Shown piece by piece: positions 34,411 to 39,615 of a DNA stretch of 39,615 bases. The stretch is from Proteiniphilum sp. UBA1403 (GTDB lineage Bacteria; Bacteroidota; Bacteroidia; Bacteroidales; Dysgonomonadaceae), in contig DBQD01000054.1 of the NCBI GenBank assembly GCA_002305715.1, forward strand, positions 61,710 through 101,324, given 5' to 3'. Under the pieces are notes generated by a model that saw nothing but the letters and a program-made list of their open reading frames with translations, had not been told where the DNA came from and ran no database searches. How positions within the stretch are numbered: position 1 is the first letter of the stretch; each line of letters starts with the position of its first letter. The position numbers and the translations under genes are program-made.

Positions 34411-36408
34411 ATGGACTCAACTCAACAAAGAATAGAATTGCTGCGGCAACAGCTTCACGACTATAACTACCATTATTATGTGTTGTCGCAACCCCTCATT
34501 TCAGATAGGGAGTTCGACCAGTTGATGCAGGAGTTAATTGATTTGGAGACGCAACATCCAGAATTTCATGATCCTAACTCACCAACCCAACGTGTGGGGA
34601 GTGATATCAACAAGGGCTTTACCCAAGTGGTGCACCGCTATCCGATGCTGTCGCTGCAAAATACCTACTCCGAAGGGGAGGTTGCTGATTTCTACAATAG
34701 AGTGAAACGGGCGTTGAACGAGGAGTTTGAGATTGTGTGTGAGTTAAAATACGACGGCACATCCATCTCACTACACTATGAAAATGGGCAGTTGAGTCGT
34801 GCTGTTACCCGAGGCGATAGCAAGAAGGGTGACGACGTGACGACAAACGTGCGTACCATACGCAATATACCGTTGATGCTGAAAGGTGATAATATACCTG
34901 AATCTGTGGAGCTGCGTGGCGAAATTGTTATGCCTTGGAGCTCTTTTGAGGCACTAAATAGAGAGAGGGAGGAGCAGGAGGAGATTCTCTTTGCTAACCC
35001 GCGAAATGCGGCCTCAGGTACTCTGAAGATGCAGGATTCACGTGTGGTCGCTTCACGCAAGCTGGAGTCCTATATTTATATTATGTTGGGAGAGGAGTTG
35101 CCTACTGACAGCCATTATCATAATCTGTCTATTGCTCGCGAATGGGGATTCAATGTGTCTCGAACAATGCGGAAATGTAAAAGCCTTGAGGAGATCTTCG
35201 CTTTCCTGCGACAATGGGATGTGGAGCGAAAGACATTGCCGGTAACCACCGATGGGGTGGTGCTGAAGGTGGATTCACTCAGACAACAACGAAGCTTAGG
35301 AAGTACATCCAAATTCCCCCGATGGGCTATCGCATATAAGTTCAATGCAGAGCAGGCGCTAACAAGGCTTGAGTCGGTGTCGTGGCAAGTGGGCCGTACC
35401 GGTGCCGTTACTCCTGTGGCAAACTTGGAACCGGTTTTGCTCTCCGGCACCACCGTAAAAAGGGCGTCACTCTATAACGAAGATGCCATCAATGCACTCG
35501 ATCTGCATATCGGTGACATGGTTTATGTGGAAAAAGGGGGTGAGATTATCCCAAAAATTACGGGTGTGGACAAAGAGGCGCGTTTCATGATAGGCGACAA
35601 GGTTGTATTTACCAAAACTTGTCCCGACTGTCGGACTCCGCTGGTGCGGAACGATGATGAGGCGGTACATTATTGTCCCAACTCAGAGGGATGCCCTCCG
35701 CAAATTAAAGGGCGCATTGAGCATTTTGTGACCCGCAAGGCAATGGATATTACCATTGGACCTGAAACCATCTCCTTGTTGTACGATAAGGGTCTTATCC
35801 ATGATGCCGCCGATCTGTATAGTTTGCGCTTTGAAGACCTCATTGGCCTCGAACGCTGGGCAGAAACAAGTGCACGCAACCTGCTTACTAGCATCGAGAA
35901 ATCAAAGTCGGTTCCCTACGAACGGGTGCTCTTTGCGTTGGGTATTCGTTTTGTGGGCGAGACAGTCGCACAAAAACTGGCCCATGCGTTTCCTTCAATC
36001 GATGCTCTTGCAGTTGCCACAACAGATGAACTGATGTTGGTGGAAGAAATTGGGGAGCGTATCGCAAAAAGTGTAATCGATTACTTTCGGAATCCTAAGT
36101 ATGTCGATTTTGTAGATCGTCTGCGAAAGAGCGGATTGCAGTTTACACTGAATGAGGAGATGCTGGCGGCGCAGAGCGACAAGCTGAAAGGACTGACCTT
36201 TGTGATTAGTGGCACCTTCAACCTACATTCTCGAGATGAATATAAGGCAATGATCCAGCAGCATGGTGGTAGGAACAGTGGATCAGTATCGAAGAACACT
36301 GACTTCGTCTTGGCTGGCGATAATATGGGCCCCGCAAAACTGGAGAAAGCCGAAAAGTTGGGTGTAAAGATTATCGATGAGCTGTCATTCCTGGAAATGC
36401 TAGGGTAA
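34411..36408 (+). CDS. ligA: NAD-dependent DNA ligase
   Basis: A 665-residue replicative and repair ligase. The N-terminal Ia domain has YHYYVLSQPLISDREFDQL, the adenylated lysine is K113 in ELKYDG, the zinc-binding cysteines lie in CPDCRTPLVRNDDEAVHYCPNSEGC, helix-hairpin-helix repeats follow (VGETVAQKLA region), and the BRCT domain covers about 590-665 (LKGLTFVISGTF, GGRNSGSVSKNTDFVLAG). Size and order are standard. It follows the outer-membrane-like gene closely. Confidence 0.97.
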   Translation: MDSTQQRIELLRQQLHDYNYHYYVLSQPLISDREFDQLMQELIDLETQHPEFHDPNSPTQRVGSDINKGFTQVVHRYPMLSLQNTYSEGEVADFYNRVKRALNEEFEIVCELKYDGTSISLHYENGQLSRAVTRGDSKKGDDVTTNVRTIRNIPLMLKGDNIPESVELRGEIVMPWSSFEALNREREEQEEILFANPRNAASGTLKMQDSRVVASRKLESYIYIMLGEELPTDSHYHNLSIAREWGFNVSRTMRKCKSLEEIFAFLRQWDVERKTLPVTTDGVVLKVDSLRQQRSLGSTSKFPRWAIAYKFNAEQALTRLESVSWQVGRTGAVTPVANLEPVLLSGTTVKRASLYNEDAINALDLHIGDMVYVEKGGEIIPKITGVDKEARFMIGDKVVFTKTCPDCRTPLVRNDDEAVHYCPNSEGCPPQIKGRIEHFVTRKAMDITIGPETISLLYDKGLIHDAADLYSLRFEDLIGLERWAETSARNLLTSIEKSKSVPYERVLFALGIRFVGETVAQKLAHAFPSIDALAVATTDELMLVEEIGERIAKSVIDYFRNPKYVDFVDRLRKSGLQFTLNEEMLAAQSDKLKGLTFVISGTFNLHSRDEYKAMIQQHGGRNSGSVSKNTDFVLAGDNMGPAKLEKAEKLGVKIIDELSFLEMLG

Positions 36409-36421
36409 GCGTGAAGCTGTC

Positions 36422-36441
36422 ATTGACTAACACCGGTCAAT
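36422..36441. terminator. Weak hairpin after ligA
   Basis: ATTGAC (36422-36427) pairs with GTCAAT (36436-36441) around an 8-nt loop, 13 bp after the ligA stop. The stem is only 6 bp and no long T-run follows. The gap 36409-36587 between the convergent ligA and permease genes holds no other gene that I can see. Confidence 0.3.
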
Positions 36442-36587
36442 TCCTCTACAAATTATTTAAATGGGGAGAGGTTTGTTAGAACTCGAAAATTGGAATTTTT
36501 TAAGTGGGGAACAAAGGGCATACACAAATGTTAAAAAATTAAGTTACAAAGAGAATGAGGGTATGCTTAAACGGGTACAATACTGTA

Positions 36588-38462
36588 TTAATAAGGAAAC
36601 AGGATTGGTAATAAAATAACCATTACAACGCCGACTATAACTTGTAAGGGAAGTCCCACTTTCATATAGTCGCTAAATTTATAGCGACCAGCAGACATCA
36701 CTAACGCATTGGGGGGAGTGGAAAAGGGACTGGCAAAGCACATACTTGCTGCCACAGCCACAGCAAACAGAAAGGGATAGGGGCTAGCTCCAATAGATAA
36801 GGCCGTCTGGAACGCAATTGGAGCAAAAAGTACCGCTGTAGCGGTATTGCTAATGAAGAGGGTGAGTATGGAGGTGGCAATATAAATGCCAGCAAGTACT
36901 ATACCAGGGCCATGCTGACTCAAACTTCCTGCAATACCTTTTGCGATTAGATCGGAAGCTCCGGTCTTTTCCATGGCTACTCCCAATGAGAACATCCCCG
37001 CAAAAAGGAAAATACTCTGCCAGTTGATTGACTTATAGGCCGCCTCAACATTCCGAAAACAACCAGACAAGATCATCAGAATAGCGGCAATCATGGCTGA
37101 GATAACCGTGGGGACTATGTTGAATACCATTGCAAGAATCATGAGAATCATAATCAATGCAGCTGTAGGGGCTTTGTGGTCACGTGGCACTTTCAGGGCA
37201 TTCTCCATGGGCTGACCCACAACCACCCACTCTGACGTTTCGAATGTCAACTGCTCAATATCTTTCCATTTACCTTGTACCAGAAGTAGGTCGCCCGGTT
37301 GAAGCTTCACATCCTTTATGTTTTGCAGAATGTAATCACCTTTTCGCCGGAGACCGAGAATGTTTACATTGTAGAGTTGACGGAAATTCGACTCTTTGAC
37401 CTGCTTGTTGATTAACTTTGAGTCTGACATTAGAACAACTTCGGCGACACCAATCTTACTGAATTTCATCCCTCCGGTCTGAGATACAGATAAAGTGCTT
37501 TTCCCATCTTCGCTCTCATGAATATCGGCCATCATTAGGTTGTTTTCCTTAACAAAGACGTCGATATCCTTTATATGGCCGAATACATAAAGTAGGTCAT
37601 CCTCTTGTAGGGTGCTCGAAGGACCGGCAACCTTCATGTCTACCGACTTGTGAAAGCGTTTCCGTCCTTCAATTCTTCTGATTTCTAATATGCTTACGTT
37701 GTATTTGCTTGTGATATTCAGTTCTTGAAGCGACTTACCAATGAATGGCGACTCCTTTCCGATATTTACTCGATAGAGGTTGTCCGCAATCTGATATTCG
37801 GAGACAATCTGATTCAATGATTTGGATTTTTGTTCCGATAATTCCTCATTCTCTTTTCCAGAAATGAGCAGTTTGCTTAGTGGCCATAGCAATAGAATGC
37901 CCAATCCAAGTGTAATTAAACCTACCGGCAGGAAGGAAAAAAAGGAGAGTTCTGTGAAACCGCCGCTTATAAGGGCATCGTTGATGATTAAGTTGGGTGG
38001 GGTACTGATGAGTGTGAATAGCCCCAAGCTGCTGGCAAAAGCCATCGGCATCAGAAAACGGCGTGAACTGGTCTGGGCCTCTGCGGCAAGGCTCATGACG
38101 ATCGGGAGCATGACGGCGACTGTTCCTGTATTGCTGATCAACCCTCCAATAAATCCAGTGACTAGCATCACCAGAAAATATAGCTTGAACTCACTTTTTC
38201 CGGCTACACGCAGAATGCGTGCACTGATCATCTTGGCTAGTCCGGTTTGAAATATACCGCCACCCACAATAAAGAGGGAGGCCATCATAATGACTACGGA
38301 ATTGGAGAAGCCCGATAATCCTTCACTCGGTGACAAAATGCCAGTTACAACCAACAAAATGACCACAGAGAGAGCAACTATATCTGATCGTACTTTTCCC
38401 CATATGAAGAAAAAGACGGCAAGAAGGATGATTGAGAGAACCAGTATTACAGAAAGCTCCAT
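36588..38462 (-). CDS. SLC13/DASS-type permease with two TrkA-C domains
   Basis: A 624-residue membrane transporter of the divalent anion:Na+ symporter type. The N-terminal half has SNT at 110-112 (GLISNTGTVAVMLP) and TPPN at 154-157. Two soluble RCK-C/TrkA-C domains lie at about 225-305 and 335-405. The second membrane half repeats SNTATAVLFAP and FSTPPNALVMSAGRY. Likely substrates are sulfate, dicarboxylates or similar anions; the choice cannot be made. The inserted RCK-C domains usually sense a nucleotide or ion. It starts 3 bp after the coiled-coil gene. Confidence 0.88.
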   Translation of the reverse strand: MELSVILVLSIILLAVFFFIWGKVRSDIVALSVVILLVVTGILSPSEGLSGFSNSVVIMMASLFIVGGGIFQTGLAKMISARILRVAGKSEFKLYFLVMLVTGFIGGLISNTGTVAVMLPIVMSLAAEAQTSSRRFLMPMAFASSLGLFTLISTPPNLIINDALISGGFTELSFFSFLPVGLITLGLGILLLWPLSKLLISGKENEELSEQKSKSLNQIVSEYQIADNLYRVNIGKESPFIGKSLQELNITSKYNVSILEIRRIEGRKRFHKSVDMKVAGPSSTLQEDDLLYVFGHIKDIDVFVKENNLMMADIHESEDGKSTLSVSQTGGMKFSKIGVAEVVLMSDSKLINKQVKESNFRQLYNVNILGLRRKGDYILQNIKDVKLQPGDLLLVQGKWKDIEQLTFETSEWVVVGQPMENALKVPRDHKAPTAALIMILMILAMVFNIVPTVISAMIAAILMILSGCFRNVEAAYKSINWQSIFLFAGMFSLGVAMEKTGASDLIAKGIAGSLSQHGPGIVLAGIYIATSILTLFISNTATAVLFAPIAFQTALSIGASPYPFLFAVAVAASMCFASPFSTPPNALVMSAGRYKFSDYMKVGLPLQVIVGVVMVILLPILFPY

Positions 38463-38465
38463 CTT

Positions 38466-39356
38466 TTATTCCTGCATAGAGAAACTGTGAGAACCAATAT
38501 GGTGTCCGTCTGCAAAAATGTCTATTTTGTATGTTCCGGGCATCAAGAACTCTTGAATATCCCAGTACATGGTTACAGGAATCTCTTCCCCTCCATATTC
38601 AACAATACGTTTCATTGAATACCTGATATTCCCGTTTTCGTAAGGAAAGGTATGTGAAGGATTCTTGGAAAGAACACCCCCATCTGGAGACATGATGCGT
38701 ACAAACACCTCCCGTTCACCAGGCTCTGTAGTGATATTGCGAGCAATGGTGAAGGTGACGACAATTTGGGTGCTCTTGCTTAATCGTGTTTGTTCTTTAC
38801 CTCTGTCGTTCACCGCCTTAGCGCCTATGTTGGTCGCAACCAATTGTGCCGCTAGTGAGACTTTTTCCGAGAGCTTCTCTTTCTCTTGCGACACCTGGTT
38901 GAGGGTCTGAGTAGTTTGTTGGTATCGTTGTGTAATTTGCCTGTTTTCGGCTCGCAATTCCTCGTTGAGCCTGTTCAACGAATCGATCTGTTGAATATAG
39001 TTCCGAAGTATTTTCCGCAAGGTTGCCAGCTCATCTTTCAAGCGTTTTATTTCTGCCTGATCGGTAGCTTTGGTCATGCGCAGTTCTTCCTGCAGGCGCA
39101 GAACCTTGGCCTGTTCATTTTCGAGTTTAAAGAGTAGAGAGTCGTTCTGTACACTGAACTTGAATCCCTCATATTGCAATGAAATAGCCTCATACTCATC
39201 TTCCAGCTCCTGTTTTTCGACAGTGAACTGTTGTTGCATTTCATCAATTCTAGCATTTTTTGAGATGAGAAAACCTATTACAATCACCAATACCACCGCT
39301 AGCACGCCAATAATAGCAATAAGCTGAGGTGTGCGCTCTTTAAAATTTTCTTTCAT
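38466..39356 (-). CDS. Membrane-anchored coiled-coil protein with C-terminal beta domain
   Basis: A 296-residue protein without a recognised family name. It has one N-terminal transmembrane helix (about 11-32), a long coiled coil (about 35-165, heptad-like Leu/Glu/Arg-rich), and a C-terminal beta-rich, Ig-like domain (VFVRIMSPDGG ... MYWDIQEFLMPGTYKIDIFADG). The longer open frame starts at a TTG (39413) that is the -33 element of the promoter, so translation from the ATG at 39356 is required. It is cotranscribed with the permease; a scaffold or sensor role for that transporter is possible but not shown. Confidence 0.8.
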   Translation of the reverse strand: MKENFKERTPQLIAIIGVLAVVLVIVIGFLISKNARIDEMQQQFTVEKQELEDEYEAISLQYEGFKFSVQNDSLLFKLENEQAKVLRLQEELRMTKATDQAEIKRLKDELATLRKILRNYIQQIDSLNRLNEELRAENRQITQRYQQTTQTLNQVSQEKEKLSEKVSLAAQLVATNIGAKAVNDRGKEQTRLSKSTQIVVTFTIARNITTEPGEREVFVRIMSPDGGVLSKNPSHTFPYENGNIRYSMKRIVEYGGEEIPVTMYWDIQEFLMPGTYKIDIFADGHHIGSHSFSMQE

Positions 39357-39382
39357 TCTTTCTCTGTATTTCCGATTGACGG

Positions 39383-39413
39383 CAAAATTAACGGTTTTCA
39401 CCCTAAAAGACAA
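39383..39413 (-). promoter_or_regulatory. Bacteroidetes-type promoter of the coiled-coil/permease operon
   Basis: On the minus strand TTG (39411-39413), a 20-nt spacer, and TAATTTTG (39383-39390). Transcription should start near 39376, downstream of the TTG that begins the longest open frame, which fixes the ATG at 39356 as the start. Confidence 0.75.
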
Positions 39414-39529
39414 TCATTAGCAACTCTTTTTCGGAATTTTAATAATATCCAATATTTATGCTGAAAATCTTCTGAAAATGTATTATTATTGTAGAGGGTT
39501 TGGGCGTCGAACTTTATAAATTTAATCGT

Positions 39530-39615
39530 ATGAAAACAACAAAGGTCATTTTTCTGCTTATCGGCATTCTCCCTTTTATTGCCGGTTGTGGTTCTGCCCA
39601 GAAAGTATCGTATAA
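39530..39615 (+). CDS. N-terminus of a lipoprotein (gene runs off the window)
   Basis: From the ATG at 39530 the last 86 bases encode a basic start (KTTK), a hydrophobic stretch and the lipobox IAGC with the cysteine at residue 20, then GSAQKVSY. This is a typical bacterial lipoprotein signal peptide. The mature protein is outside the window, so no function is assigned. It is divergent from the coiled-coil/permease operon. Confidence 0.7.
   Translation, partial: MKTTKVIFLLIGILPFIAGCGSAQKVSY

Noticed and set aside
36518..36566. GCATAC...GTATGC inverted repeat between ligA and the permease gene
   Set aside because: Six bases with a 37-nt loop; likely chance.
1..39615. CRISPR arrays, tRNA/rRNA genes, insertion sequences and phage genes
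   Set aside because: No regularly spaced repeats, no transposase or integrase frames and no recognisable tRNA or rRNA sequence were seen on either strand by eye.

Overview
This looks like chromosomal DNA of an anaerobic Bacteroidetes, most likely order Bacteroidales (the Dysgonomonadaceae/Porphyromonadaceae side is my guess). The reasons are: promoters of the Bacteroidetes type (TTG, about 20 nt, TAnnTTTG); a fused nuoCD inside a nuo operon with no nuoE, nuoF or nuoG; a DUF4270 lipoprotein; a long signal peptidase I; a WbqC-like protein; and a short 'glycogen synthase' beside panC. No phage, integron, CRISPR array, IS element, rRNA or tRNA gene was recognised. Most of the window is core metabolism and housekeeping.

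Layout. (1) 1-3250: the edge of a surface-polysaccharide locus, with a GT4 glycosyltransferase, an overlapping Stealth-type sugar-phosphate transferase, and a second, divergent Stealth protein facing it and apparently cotranscribed with gltX. (2) 3252-9029, minus strand: gltX; a dapB-lepB-WbqC cluster; an NAD-dependent epimerase. (3) 9149-13685: rnr on the plus strand, converging by overlap on a GT2 glycosyltransferase and a Wzx-like flippase. (4) 13839-17083, plus strand: queG-ruvB, then a GH105 lipoprotein gene interrupted by one in-frame amber codon. (5) 17252-27354, minus strand: the operon nuoA-B-CD-H-I-J-K-L-M-N, encoding the membrane arm and the quinone module of complex I but no NADH-oxidising module. 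(6) 27355-28135: a long noncoding gap with a probable nuo promoter and leader and the terminator of the DUF4270 gene. (7) 28136-30493, minus strand: the DUF4270 lipoprotein and a protein equivalent to only the N-terminal domain of GT5 glycogen synthase. (8) 30691-36408, plus strand: panC-panD, a MATE transporter, an outer-membrane-like protein and ligA. (9) 36588-39356, minus strand: an SLC13/TrkA-C permease preceded by a membrane-anchored coiled-coil protein. (10) 39530-39615: the first codons of a lipoprotein gene that runs off the window.

The genes cooperate in three visible groups: cell-surface glycan assembly (GT4, two Stealth proteins, epimerase, GT2, flippase), a redox-driven ion pump (nuo), and coenzyme A precursor synthesis (panC, panD). 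I did not find a convincing new multi-gene system. The most notable points are the amber codon at a conserved tryptophan position of GH105, the half-length GT5 protein lacking the usual substrate-binding motif, a NuoM without its transmembrane lysine, a probably leaderless queG, and a perfect 10-bp hairpin just before rnr. Several gene starts were moved downstream from the longest open frame because the longest frame began with TTG or GTG, or overlapped its neighbour.
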